DNA from: Aselliscus stoliczkanus
Taxonomy: Eukaryota; Chordata; Mammalia; Chiroptera; Hipposideridae
DNA length: 64,000 nt
Assembly: GCA_033961575.1 (NCBI GenBank)
Contig: CM066727.1
Location: 2,566,001-2,630,000 of the forward strand
Direction: 5' to 3'
Made by a program: the position numbers and the translations under genes. Below are positions 44,921-56,555 of the stretch, piece after piece; position 1 is the stretch's first letter; each line of letters begins with the position of its first letter. A model generated the notes under the pieces. It did no database searches, had not been told where the DNA came from, and saw only the letters and a list, made by a program, of their open reading frames with translations.

Positions 44921-46500
44921 TAAATGCATGTTTCATGTTAAAAACCCCCAAAGGAGACTTCATTTTGAGGGTGGGGGGGTGAGGGAAGTTTACAGGAAAG
45001 CCTTCCCAGGGTGGGGTCTGCCTGGAGGGGTCCTGAGGCTGCAGGAGGAATTAGCCAGACATGGGGGAGAAAAGGCTTCTAGGGTGAATGAGCCCCACGT
45101 GAGATCATGCATTTACCACTCTGTCTGGGCGCCTGGAATCCGGGGGCCAGGAGGGCCCAGCAGACCGAGGCCAGGGAGAAGGCAGGGCTTTGCTCTTACA
45201 GGACACAGGGCTCTTATGGGAACCACAAACCATACCAAACAGCAAACAAAAGCACCGGCATTCAAAAGAACATTGATTTTATGTGACAAAAGATCATTCA
45301 AAAAACAAAACAATAAAGCAATGGCTTGAAACATGACTGTGGCACTGACACAAATGCAGACGACACAAGTTCGAGCTGTTGCTATGACTCTAGTTATTCA
45401 GTTTCAGCCCCTCCGTGCACTCCCATGACCACGATACTTTCTCTTGTACGGTATGAGGTGGCATTGGACTTTCACTGAGAACCAAGGCATCACTTTCACA
45501 GTGAGTCCACTTTGGTTCTTGTGGCATTAAACAAACAAACCAGCCTTACTTGGACCTCAAGGAATTGTGAACATCAAAACAAGGATACGAAAACAAATGA
45601 CCTCATATGTCTATGAGGGGTTTTCTAGATGCTTTAGAAGATATAAAATTATTTTTCAGACTGTCATCCAAATTAAAATTATCTCTTAAAAATGATTTCA
45701 GATAATCCGCAAGACACCAGTAAGTGATTATAGATCCATAGAGTATGAGAAACACAGCTATAAATGATTTTTTTAATTGAAAAAAATACTGAAAAATAGG
45801 AAATATACCTAGAAACATAATCTTAAGTTACTTTACATTTCAAGGAACACAGACTTCGCCTCCTAGAAAGGAGGACAGAAGTCACAATGCAACCTCTTCA
45901 TTTTGCATGTAAGTAACAGAGAACAACAAAGAAATGTTGTTTGCCCAGAGCCACACAGATATGAAATTCAATTAATGTTACAAATTTTCTATAAAAGCCA
46001 TTTAGGATAATTTATAAATTCCAAGTTTTACTTTCAATTTACTTTCAATTTCAAGAACAAAAATACCACACCTCTCTTCTGAGAATTATCACAGTCACTG
46101 TGGTGGGAGCCATGGACAGACCTATTGTGCTGAAATGCAGAGACGGACGGTGCGGTCAGCTCAAAATGATTCAAATGAGCTTCACTTAAACGACACCTGT
46201 TTCTCCTCATTTTGGGTTGATTGTCAGTCATGATTGCCGCAGAGACGGCTTAAGAAAGCATTAGGTAAAACATTTAACAAGGTATGTAATGAGTTACAAA
46301 GTAAGTTATGGTGAATGCTAGCAAGTATTTGGATACAATATTAAGGAAACAATAATTAATTGCCCGAGGACATTATTTCCCAGGTCACACTAGGTTGTTT
46401 GACAATAAAATAACATATTATCAATTTCATTTATGTTTTATATGAATACAACGCTGAGTTGTTTGAGATTCTCTAGTTGACAAGAGTCAAATGCACCTAC
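44921..46500. other. unique sequence
   Basis: A GC-rich patch at 44960-45200 carries a 133-aa forward frame (44928-45329) without recognised motif. The rest is AT-rich with nothing recognised. Confidence 0.4.
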
Positions 46501-46503
46501 TGA

Positions 46504-47091
46504 CTATGAAATCTTGATATAAAGTCTGACTTGTCCTAGGAAACCTGACAGATCATGAATAAAATCTGTAGAAGAATGCTCTGAGGTACAGGACGTGGTC
46601 CAGGAGAAAGTGAAGACATTCTCAATTGAATTCCGCGAATGTGGATGTGTTTTTAACAGTTTAAGGCTTCTTTCCCTCATTTTAGGAAATGCTGTCTTAT
46701 GAGACACAGACTTTACATGTTGAAATTTATGCTCAATTCTAAGAGTAAAGAATGGAGGAAGGGAAAACTTGAGCTGAAGAAACCAAGGGGGTAACTGAAT
46801 TTCTAGCGTGCTGGCTCCTGGCTCAGGGCAGGAAGCCTGGAGGGAGATGTGCTGTACCCTGGTGCTGATAGAAGCATGTAACTCTGGCTTTAAATTACGC
46901 ATATCTGGTTTTTCTCCAAATTCAAAGTCAGACGTACACCATTTGTTCTTAGTGAGCCATGGTTTTGGATGAGGGTCACGGAGACTTCCCTTACCCCCTT
47001 CACACCGCATGTGTGATGGACTTATTTGCTGGCATATAAATAGCTCGATCATTGAAACCACCCTTTCTCTCCTCAGTGACCCACACTTCAT
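46504..47091 (-). other. 195-codon open frame, probably fortuitous
   Basis: The longest reverse frame outside recognised repeats, starting at 47091. It has no signal peptide, no membrane run, no known domain, no upstream promoter evidence and no flanking splice context. Composition is mixed (Ser-, Pro- and Leu-containing). With about 64 kb searched in six frames, one frame of this length is not unexpected. Could be an exon of a lncRNA or nothing. Confidence 0.15.
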
Positions 47092-47845
47092 TACGGCTCA
47101 TCTGGCTGCAGCCACAGTGCCAGGAAAAAGAGCAGGCTCAGCAAGCTGTTTTTACACAGTGTTCATCTGAGGTATATTAGGGAGCCCATCCGCCCTCAAT
47201 GATGATACACTGCCTTTCTCCTAACACCTGCCTGGTTCGTTGCTCAGCTCACTTCTTAGCCTTCTCCCTGTGTTGCCAGGATGTGCATCTGTGTATTTTT
47301 ACATGGGAACACTGTTCCCGTACTGCTATCAACTCACTTAGAAACACGCCAGAAAATGCATTTTTTTAAAAATGTAAATATTAATATGATGGCAAAGTCC
47401 AGGTGGCATGGCCATCATGGAACCTGCAAAGCTGACCAGCCTGAATCCACTGGTATTTCTACATGACCAACAGCCTCTAGAGCAGGGTTTTTATATGCAA
47501 AAGTAGCCAACTGTTGAGTATTAAAGGATGGAACATTTCAACAGTTTAACCTCCTGGGGGTTAAAAAGAAATCTATTCTAATAGTCACTAAAATTCTCAT
47601 TTCATAACTATTAAAATATACAGCCTCCCAATAGAACAACCAACACGGCATACTACAAGAGAAACCCAACATCTGCTTGGCTAAAATTATAATGTATGGC
47701 TTGGAATGTCAGAGAGGAAATCAGAGTCATGAATATTTAATCGCGGAGTGTCTCAGGCCAAGGAGGGTGGCCCCATTAGCACTAAACAGAGAGGCTGCAC
47801 CACCTGACTCACAGGTACCCCTCTGGTGAACACAGGGCACCCATC
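47092..47845. other. unique sequence
   Basis: Nothing recognised. The 47700-47810 block (AATATTTAATCGCGG, CACCTGACTC) is mixed and could be conserved. Confidence 0.4.
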
Positions 47846-47849
47846 ACTA

Positions 47850-47960
47850 CTCAAGAAGGAATCAACATTACTTTGTAATTTCCACTTTTAGAAATGCTCT
47901 TGGATCTTATCCTTATGACAATCCCATGATGTAAGTAAGGCACATGTTTGAATTCCTATT
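47850..47960 (-). repeat. possible MIR fragment, antisense
   Basis: ATCTTATCCTTATGACAATCCCATGATGTAAGTAAGGCACATGTTTG resembles the antisense MIR middle. Weak. Confidence 0.4.
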
Positions 47961-50265
47961 ATAGATCAAAAGTTAAAGCATTCGTTAAGTTACCTTACCT
48001 TACAGCACTAGTTAAATTAGCTTACTAAACTCAACTAGGAACGTGTTACCCCTGGTGCTTAAGTTCTGACTAGAAGCCAGGTCCATGAGGAACACATAGT
48101 AGGACAACATGAAACCCACACTTTACTCTTAGTGGAGGAAATCATATGTATATGATTTTCAAATTGATACCAATAATTCCACCCAAATCCATATTTTAGT
48201 CCTTTGGAAATCCCAATATGAACTATTTTCACATATCTAAACATAGATCTCTATACAAATGACATATTAATGATGATCTAATCATGAAATACTAAATACG
48301 CATATCTTTTTATATGTTTGCATCTGGGAAAACATAAAAATAGCTGCAAATCTGTTTTCATTAAAAGTAACATGAATGGGAGGGAGCACTCAATAATTTA
48401 GTAAACTAGGTTCTAAATAGAAATACGTATTTTTTTTTAAAAAAAGTGAGATCCAGGAATGTTGAAGAGAGAAAATAGGTGATATAAACATCCGATTCAG
48501 AAGTCATCTGAATAAGGTGAGTGTGTGTTAAAAATTTCAATGGTGGCTGAGTTTCTCACAGAGCTGATCCCAGCTTCGGGTCCAGCCCTCATTTTCCCCA
48601 GACACTGATGCGTCTATGTGTCTGTCCACTGCGGTGACCGAAGTGCTACTAATGGAGATGCTTGCTGCACGTAAATATCCCTAAGTCCAAGCCTGTTCCC
48701 AAGGCCCAGGCATCGAGGATGGGAACGTGGAGTAGCCACTTTGAAGAAACTCCCCCAGCAAGTCTTAGGATTCAACTCACCTGTTTCATAAGTTGTGTTT
48801 TTTTTTCTTATTATGTGTTCTACTCCTTGCTTTATCTCTTAGAGCCTCTTAAGTGTGCTTATTTGAAAGTCCTTTCCACTTAGTTCTTGTATCTATTGTT
48901 TTGTGGGCATTTCCATCGCCTGCTGTGTTCACATGTTCTGAGCATTTAGTCTGCGAGCTAACTACAGGAAGTGCTTCGCTGTGTTTTTTCTCCTTCTCTG
49001 CACGCTACCCGTCCTGTGCCAGTGGGGTCCAGCCCTGACCCAAGGCCGGACGGCGGCCAGGACCTCAGCACTGTTACCACTGCTTCTTCCAGAACTTAAA
49101 ACTGCAACTAATTTAGACCCTCAGATTAGAATAAACATTACTTCTGATTTCAAAATGTGAGTTACGAGAATATCGAAAGACTCTGACGTTCAAAAATATG
49201 AGTCTCAATAGACAGAAAATTCTAACACTGTGTGGTGATAAGAGGCATCTCCACAAAAAGAATGGGAACACTGTGGCTGTAACTGCAGTGATGATCAAGA
49301 ACCCCAACGCATCCCAGGTACAGCTGTGAACGGGATTTGGTGTGTAAACCTTCACACAGGTCACGGTACCTCCTAAGCACTGAGCTGTTTTCAGATGAGC
49401 GATCCCATTATAGCGAGAGAACTAGAGGCTTCTGAGCACAAAAGATAGCTTCTTAGCTCGAATCTGACCATTTTCCTCTACAAACTCCTCCCAACGTGAC
49501 ACGAACCATCAAAACCACTCACAGAATGGCAGAACCAGGCCCACTGCATTTCATCAACTAATCAAATTATTTGAAATATCAAGTTTTCATGGTAAGACCT
49601 AAAATAGAAGGAGTTTGCATTTTGCAAACCCGAGACAGTTCTCTGCCATGTTCCGCCCACCCACAGCACCACAGCACCCCCCAGAGGCCACCAGTGCTGT
49701 CATTTCTAAATAAGCTGAAAACATGCAATTGGAGAAGAAAACCTGTAAACCAGCGTGGTCTGAATAATATTAGCCCCCTTGGATTAAAAAAAAAAAAAAG
49801 CATTTCAAATAAATGTAAGATGCATTCAAGTGAACATAACTTTGATGTTTTCTTAATTGTAAGACTTCAAAGCTTTTTCACTGGTCAGAATCATTTTGAG
49901 GCCAAGAGATAATCAGGCCCAATTTTGTAGGCGGTATATTATAAAACGAAAAGGAGGATGGGAAGAGAGAGAAGGAGAAATACCAAACTTGCGCTATGAA
50001 AAAGAATGGTGTGGCATATTTATCATATCTTAGTGCAAAAATGGTAGTGAATATAATTGTGATAATCATAAAAGTTACAGGATATTTAAGAATTAATTGA
50101 TAATATCATTAGTGGAATAAGGCACAGATAGGACTCAGGTTTAAGACATATAATAAGCATCTTTTTGTTCCCATTCTCCTAGGATTTGCCCAAAGGAACA
50201 CATTTGACCTGCTTTTTTATACTTATCTCTGCATATGTATAATACATGTTGCAATACACTATATA
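47961..50265. other. unique AT-rich sequence
   Basis: No gene recognised. A run of A at 49787-49799 and T-rich patch at 48429-48445 are simple. Frames up to 113 aa (49571-49912) have no known motif. Confidence 0.45.
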
Positions 50266-50269
50266 TTAT

Positions 50270-50350
50270 ACAAATAGAATATGTTCTATCCTATTTATAA
50301 TAGAAAAATAATAATGCAATAGAATATATTCTATTTCAGAATAGAATATG
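50270..50350. repeat. cluster of TAGAATAT palindromes
   Basis: ATAGAATATGTTCTAT (50274-50289, one mismatch from perfect) and ATAGAATATATTCTAT (50319-50334, perfect 16-bp palindrome), followed by CAGAATAGAATATGAATAT. See findings. Confidence 0.7.
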
Positions 50351-50514
50351 AATATATGCCATATATTTCAAATTTGATATATTCTCAAAAGTTCCATGCT
50401 TGTAAAATGAAGACCCTTACTGCATTCGGGGACTGTCACGCAATTTTAAGTACCAAATGACTGTCACTGTGGATCTTACTAAAGTTTTGCTTAAATCACT
50501 GGTCACAAAGTGAA

Positions 50515-50700
50515 TCCAGGGCCAGACCAGATCTAGCTGGCGCTATCTGGCTGCCGCCTAACTCTGTAGGGCCCATGAGCTAAGAACGATTTTACATTTT
50601 TAAATGACAGAGAAGAAAAGCGATGACTCTGGTGACACATGAAAACTACGTGAAGTTCAAGGTTCCGTGTGCAGTCCCTCTGTGGCTGGAGCAGGGCACA
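50515..50700 (-). mobile_element. hAT fragment, same family as 39035-39950
   Basis: GGGCCCATGAGCTAAGAACGATTTTACATTTTTAAATG followed by GGTGACACATGAAAACTACGTGAAGTTCAAGG matches the same stretches at 39100 and 39698 onward. Only the middle of the element is kept. Confidence 0.65.
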
Positions 50701-52540
50701 CGCCCTTGTTCCTGGGGGTCTAGGGCCACCTGTGTGACACCAGCAGAGCTGAGAGGATGCCAGGGAGGCCGCAGGGCCCACAAAACCTAACCTGTGTCCC
50801 GTGGGGCCCTTGAATGGACAAGCAGGGCACAAATACCCCACACAATGACTCCTGAATCCCTTTTATCGGTGACTTGTTTTCTTTCACATACTTGTTGTAG
50901 TCAAGAGGACTCACATACTTGTAGTATTTGAGAATCAATGGAATCATTCTCAAGGAAAGTGCATGTGATTTCAAGAAGTAATCAGGTTCCAGTACAGCTG
51001 TGAGCCAAGGCGAGGGCAAACAGGTTACAAATCAAGGGAGTGCCCTTATTTCAATGCTGTAGGGTTTTTACACCTAACTTTTTACCAATCGTCACAATAA
51101 ACCTCAAAACATGGTGGTTTTTGTCCTTTACTGTAATATTTTTTTAATCTTATTTTTTATCACGCCTTGTATGAGACTCTGACATTTTTCATGCTTATAA
51201 ATATGTCCAATAGAAGTCTTCCAGTCTTTAGTACACATGCACACACACACACACATGTGCACTGGTCATTTGGTTAGACACCCACAGGCTAAGTATACAT
51301 TCCACAGTTAATACAAGTAAATGCCAACATTCAGTAGTAAGCATGAATGGCTGATAAGTGCAGGGCAACTGGGCTAGACATTGAGAAATGAGACTTCCTG
51401 GCAGGCCCCGTTCAATGCAAACAAGCTACTCGGTTGACCTTCAACAATGTAACCCAAGCCTGATCTGAGTTCATCATCTGTTCAAAGAGGGAAGTCCCTC
51501 CGCTGAGGTCCCTCTAGGATTTAAGAGCATCCCATGGAGGGGTGCTGGGCGGCCAGCCGTGGCTCGGAGGTGTGCCTAAGGGGAGGCACGCTGGTGTGTG
51601 TCAGCGTCCGCACAGGTGCGGGGTTTCTCAGCAGGACACCCAGCAGAGTGTCCATGGAGGGTCAGGCCCATCAGCACACCAGTTCCAGAAAGCGTCTCGC
51701 TGTCCGTTCCTTCTGGTAGATGAAAGCTAGGCCATGCTTCACAGACAAGAAGGAATTCCACTCCTTCCCTACAGAGGGCTAGACCTCCCACACTAAGGAC
51801 AGAGGCAGTGTACCCTCTCGTGCTGGTGGCGCCTGTGGTCTCTGGTGTTTGTAAAGGATGGAACTGACTCGAGCAGCAGTGGCCTTGAGCGTGGCGCATC
51901 AGATCCCTGGGGTGTTTGCAAGCAGGGCGGCCTGGCCGGGCTGCCTCCATCCATGCTTTTGCTGTGCCAATGGCCCATATCAGTGAGAAGGGGAAAGATG
52001 ATGAATAAGGGGCAGCTCGTGGAAGGGAGCTCACTGCCTGCCCTGTGTCTGAGGCAGGCGGCCTATGAGTGCCTAACTGAGGGGTGTCGGGCAGGCTGCT
52101 CTGAATCTCCTCTGTCTCCGGAATGTAGGCACAAAATGTCCACAACAGGTGGCCTCCCCGCTTCTGAAGGCCCGAGGGACCTCATCACAAGGTAGAAAGC
52201 CCAGAGTCCAAAAAGTGAGTGTAAACAAATCCTGTGAGGCCTTGCTAATTTGCTACTGGAGCCCAAACTGTGTTTAGACTCCTCACTACCAAACGCGCAG
52301 CTGCTCAGCCTCCTTTCTAATGAGCACTCCCTGTCTTGCCGATTTCTCTCAGACCTACTGTTTCTTTTTTGAAAAGTTTGAAAGGCACCTGATTCGATCA
52401 CTTCTGAGCCTCATTTTATGATCTGAGAATCATATTGCGAATCTCCTGTGCCCACGTATTAAATTGTTGTCTTCTCCGACCCTGTCTTGTGTCATTTTAT
52501 TATTGCATAACGAGTCCAGCCAGAACAGCTGAAAACGGGC
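50701..52540. other. unique DNA, mostly GC-rich
   Basis: Contains (AC)n at 51240-51255. The 51520-52180 block is GC-rich with a 189-aa reverse frame (51576-52145) and a 116-aa forward frame sharing the same DNA, no domain recognised. Confidence 0.4.
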
Positions 52541-52545
52541 CTGGC

Positions 52546-52612
52546 ACAGCGGGGGTGGGGGCGGGGTTCTCTCACGGGTCGGGTACAGCGGGGTGGGGGT
52601 GGGGCTCTCTCT
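52546..52612 (+). repeat. G-rich direct repeat, Sp1/KLF-like, possible G-quadruplex
   Basis: ACAGCGGGGGTGGGGGCGGGG at 52546 is repeated with small changes at 52585, period 39 bp. The forward strand holds at least five runs of three or more G in 60 bp. Confidence 0.7.
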
Positions 52613-52785
52613 AAGGCTTCGCAACAGGGATAACAGCCGCGAGCCTGACCGGCTCCCAGGTTTTAGTGGTGAGTTACAGCGTCCACATTGGATGGCAGAA
52701 TACTTTCCTACATGCGGTTAGGGGGATTCACTAGGCAAATCCCATCACCTTCTCTGGTTTGGAGCCCATGTCACTCACCCATTAG
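52613..52785. other. unique sequence
   Basis: Nothing recognised. Confidence 0.4.
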
Positions 52786-52789
52786 CATC

Positions 52790-52885
52790 TTTGGGTTTGC
52801 TAAGTGGGGTCTTGGGCATGTGACTTATCTTGTCTTTGAGCTCGGTCTCCACTTCTAGAAACTGCATACATCAGTTTTGTGTGTG
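52790..52885 (+). repeat. MIR fragment
   Basis: GTCTTGGGCATGTGACTTATCTTGTCTTTGAGCTCGGTCTCC follows sense MIR. Confidence 0.65.
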
Positions 52886-53830
52886 AGGGTATGAGAGAAG
52901 AAAGACATGGCACAGTGACTGTCATCTAGGAAACAAGTGACATGTGCCATGGTAGATGGCAGTGGCTGTTCTCAGGGAATGCTGATGGCCTGATGAAGCA
53001 GGCACCTGCCTCCCCAAATTGGCTCCTATTAAAGGTATTTCCAAAATACATCCAATAACACAGGGATGCAAATTGCCCTTTGCTGATGTTATCACACCAC
53101 TCTCCTTGCTAAGTTATGGCAACGCTCGTCTATTAAAACAAATGAAATCCTGATACTTCATGCAAGTCTATCAGACCTTGCTTTCACATGCTCTTTTTTT
53201 CATTACACTCATTTCCTGCTCCAATTTCGGGTCCTAATCAGACACTTACTGTGAAATCAATTGCCACACACACGGCCTCCTATTTTAACTACTGCTTACG
53301 TGTCAACAGGTCCCCTCAAATTATAATTCTGTTTCTGTGGGCAGGTGGAATTTTTTTTTTTAAATCATTCTGTATCTCTCCTGGGATTTGAATGGTACTT
53401 CGCTGAAAGAGGATGTCCGATTAAGAGCTGTTGAATACACACCTTATAAAAACAAAGCACCTCTGAAAAATTAATGCTATAGAGAGAAGAAAAAGTGGAG
53501 TTCTGGTGTCTGACAGGTGTCCTCACATCCCAGCCACCCTGCCACCAATATACAGATGATGAAATAGTGACCCTTAGAGCTTCATCTCCATCATTGGTAC
53601 AGCAGGCAAAATATAACTCACTTACGTCACTGTAAGGTTTAGATTAGAAAACCTACTTTCTGTTTCATATCTAAGTTGCCCAAAAAGCAGGGAGAAAAAA
53701 TATGTAATCATCAAAGAAATATTACTACATGTTCAGAAATTATGTAAGATCAACAAACACACTTTTAAACTATTAGTCAATGATTTATCTGGTGGCTGTG
53801 GTCAACTGCCATTTTACTGGGTTTGACATA
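52886..53830. other. unique sequence
   Basis: Nothing recognised besides a T-run at 53350. Confidence 0.45.
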
Positions 53831-53837
53831 TCCTTCT

Positions 53838-54080
53838 GCAGTTCTTCCTGGGTGCCAGGCACTATTTCTAAGCACTTTAAAAATATTAACTCATCTTATT
53901 TTTTATTTTCATAGCAATCTGATGAAAGAGATGCTAGTAGCACCCCCCCCCCTTTTGCAGATGAGGAAACAGCCCCAGAAGGTTAGATATAACTTGCTCA
54001 GGGACATACAGACTGAAAGCAGTTATGGCTTCAAGTTTACACTTGCATTCCTTATTATTTGCTCCTGAGGCTACAGGCTG
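53838..54080 (-). repeat. MIR, antisense, near full length
   Basis: TGGGTGCCAGGCACTATTTCTAAGCAC, then TCATAGCAATCTGATGAAAGAG, then GCAGATGAGGAAACAGCCCCAG and AACTTGCTCAGGGACATACAG. A C9-10 run interrupts it at 53943. Confidence 0.85.
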
Positions 54081-54258
54081 CTGTCTGGTTTTTTGTTTTC
54101 TTTTTCCTTAAAAGCTTTCTTGTAGACGTATGAACAAGAACAAAGCCAAGGATCTGAAATATAGTACATATAAGGGACAGATGAAGAAAATCTGAGATAA
54201 TTTAATAGATATCAAAAAATGAGAACTAGACTAGAATTCCAAGGACTTTATAAAAATA

Positions 54259-54380
54259 CAGAGGGTGCCGAAGTATAAACATTTTAAGAGAGGAAACAAC
54301 TGTATTCAAACTATAGTAATCTATACCGATAACAAAAGATGAATACAAGTCACGTGTATACATTGTTGGGGCACCCCTGG
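54259..54380. mobile_element. TA-flanked MITE, copy 2
   Basis: A 122 bp element flanked by TA (54257-54258 and 54381-54382). Ends CAGAGGGTGCCGAA and GGGGCACCCCTGG; inner ATTTTAAGAGAGGAAACAACTG matches the same block, inverted, in the copy at 13852. Shorter than that copy by 66 bp. No coding. Confidence 0.8.
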
Positions 54381-54384
54381 TAGA

Positions 54385-55840
54385 GTTATGATAGAAGATA
54401 ATTCCATTTAAATGAGTGCGGTGCAGAAAAAGTCCGCTGAGCCTGTGTTTACGTCTGTGAGGGGATGTGACACACAGATTCCCTGGGGCCAGGCAGGGCA
54501 AGGCAGGGAGCAGGGTTTCAAATGGTGCAACAGGCAGAAAAGGAAGGTCAGGTGACGCGGGCCATTTCCACAGGGCAGAGAGCCGCACAGCCCATGGAGG
54601 GCAGCCTCTCAGGCGAGAAGGGGTCTAAACGCAGGAGGGCCGGGGGCTCCTCTGTCTGAGTGGACGGGCTGCACTGGCAGCCTCCCAGGCTGCTCAGCCT
54701 GCTGTCTGCGCCCATCTGTGCACGGCCCTGGGGCGGCTAGGCCCCGGGCCACAGCCCACGCTCACCAGGCCCCGAGGCCGGGCTGGGCTTCTCACGGGGG
54801 CTCTGCGCCAAGGGACTCAAGCTGAGAGCAGGAGGAGCCATCTGCGAACATTCGCTTTCATTTCTTCCTAATTTGTAAAATACAAAACATGAATGTATTG
54901 TGGAAAGCTGATGATATAGCTGTGTACAGAGAAGGGTCAAGGAGGTGCCCAATGAATTTCCTTTCCTTATCATTAGGTTGCTATCCTATCTTTGCTCCCC
55001 TGCAAAACAAAAAAGGATAAAAGAAAATAAAAAGAAGTTACAGAATGGCTGATGCTTTCAAAAGGAAAACCAGGTTTGTGACATGGTTTTACAACGAATT
55101 TGTCTTTATTGATTATTTTAGTCTTGTTATTTGAAAGAAAGCCACCAAATACATATTTTTAATTGAAATAAACAAATGTTCATGGCTTTAAATTTTAGAA
55201 TGAAAGGGCATCGTTTCGCCAGTTGATTTTTCAGTGTGGCATATTCCTCCCTGTGCCAATGCATCAAGGCCATTTAAATCTGTGGCTCATAATAGTTACA
55301 AAAATAATTGTGAATACCTACATAGAGAGGATTATGTCTGACACTATTAGAAGGGATGAGAAGATAAAATGGAACCCGAGCATCTAAAAATGAGACCTGA
55401 CATCTCAGTGGCAGCCTTCAAAAAGAATTGCAATTTGAATGTGTTTCCCTTGCTATGGAAAGGAGGGCGTTGACTCGCTCTGGGCGGAAGCAGGCTCACG
55501 GCAGAGCAGGGATCAGCCTTCACTTACTCTTCCTGTGGAACCAACAGCAGCAGGAGCACCACTTCCCACAGACCGGGGCACAAGTGGGGACTGTTCCCGT
55601 CTTATATGTGGCAGGTTTTCCAGGGTGACCAGAGTCCATGTTTCTCAATCTTTCGTTTTTATTCATTGTCACCCAATGGTGGGGTCATTTTGGCTATTTT
55701 TGTCCTAACCACCCCCTATGGAATGTCAGTACCACAGGGGTATAAGCGTTACTGTTTACGTACTGTGTGCATACCTGCGCATTGTAATTTCCACCAGCTC
55801 TACGGATACATCATTGACACGGAACACTGTGGATGATGTA
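54385..55840. other. unique sequence with CpG-rich patch
   Basis: 54590-54830 is CpG-rich (CCTGGGGCGGCTAGG, CCCCGGGCC, CCCCGAGGCCGGG) but only ~240 bp. The rest is AT-rich. A hAT-like trace may lie at 55640-55740 (TTTCTCAATCTTTCG). No exon recognised. Confidence 0.4.
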
Positions 55841-55844
55841 CAAC

Positions 55845-56555
55845 ATGTTGTTTGACACATTTGTATGCTGTGAGATGATTACCACCATAGCTAGCCAACG
55901 CCTCCAGCGTGTCACATAATTACCACTTCTTCTCTATGGGGAGAATGTTTAAGGCTGACTTTCCTAACAACTTTCATGCATGTAATACAGAGTTAACTGT
56001 ATGCACCGTGCTATACATTAGTCCCCAGAACTCACTCGTCTTATACCCGGAAGTTTGAGCCCTGTGACCCACATCTCCGCATTTCCCCCGACCCCTCAGC
56101 CCCTGGCAACCATCAATCGACTCTCAGTCTTTGTAAGTTTGGCTTTTTTAGATTCCACATGTAAGTGAGATTACATAGCATTTGTCTTTCTCTGACTTAT
56201 CTTATTTGGCATAATACTCTCTAGGTCCATCCACATTGTTACAAATGGTAAGATTCCACTCACTTTCACGGCTGAGTAACATTCCATTGCATAAATGTAC
56301 CACATCTTCTTTATCCAGTCATCTCTTGAGGGACACTTAAATCATTTCCATATCTTGGTTATTCTGAATAATGCTGCCATAAGCACTATGGGAAGGCATA
56401 TATCTCTCCAATATCTTGTTTTCAATTCCTTCAGATAAATGCAGAGAAGTGGGATTACTGGATCATAGGTTTGTACTATTTTTAACCTTTTGAGGAACCT
56501 CCATACTGTTTTCCTAATGGCTGCACCAACTTACAACCTACAAGGGTAGATGTAC
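55845..56555 (-). mobile_element. L1 3' part, antisense
   Basis: Antisense 3' UTR then ORF2 end: GCTGTGAGATGATTACCACCATAGC, TATACATTAGTCCCCAGAACTC, CCTGGCAACCATCAATC, GATTCCACATGTAAGTGAGAT, GTCCATCCACATTGTTACAAATGG, CATCTTCTTTATCCAGTCATC, TCTGAATAATGCTGCCATAA, GGAACCTCCATACTGTTTTCC. No intact frame. Confidence 0.9.

Noticed and set aside
50319..50340. Heat-shock element
   Set aside because: GAA and TTC are spaced by four bases, not the two required of adjoining HSE units.
51576..52145. 189-aa reverse open frame
   Set aside because: GC-rich block with frames open on the other strand over the same bases, no domain, no splice context.
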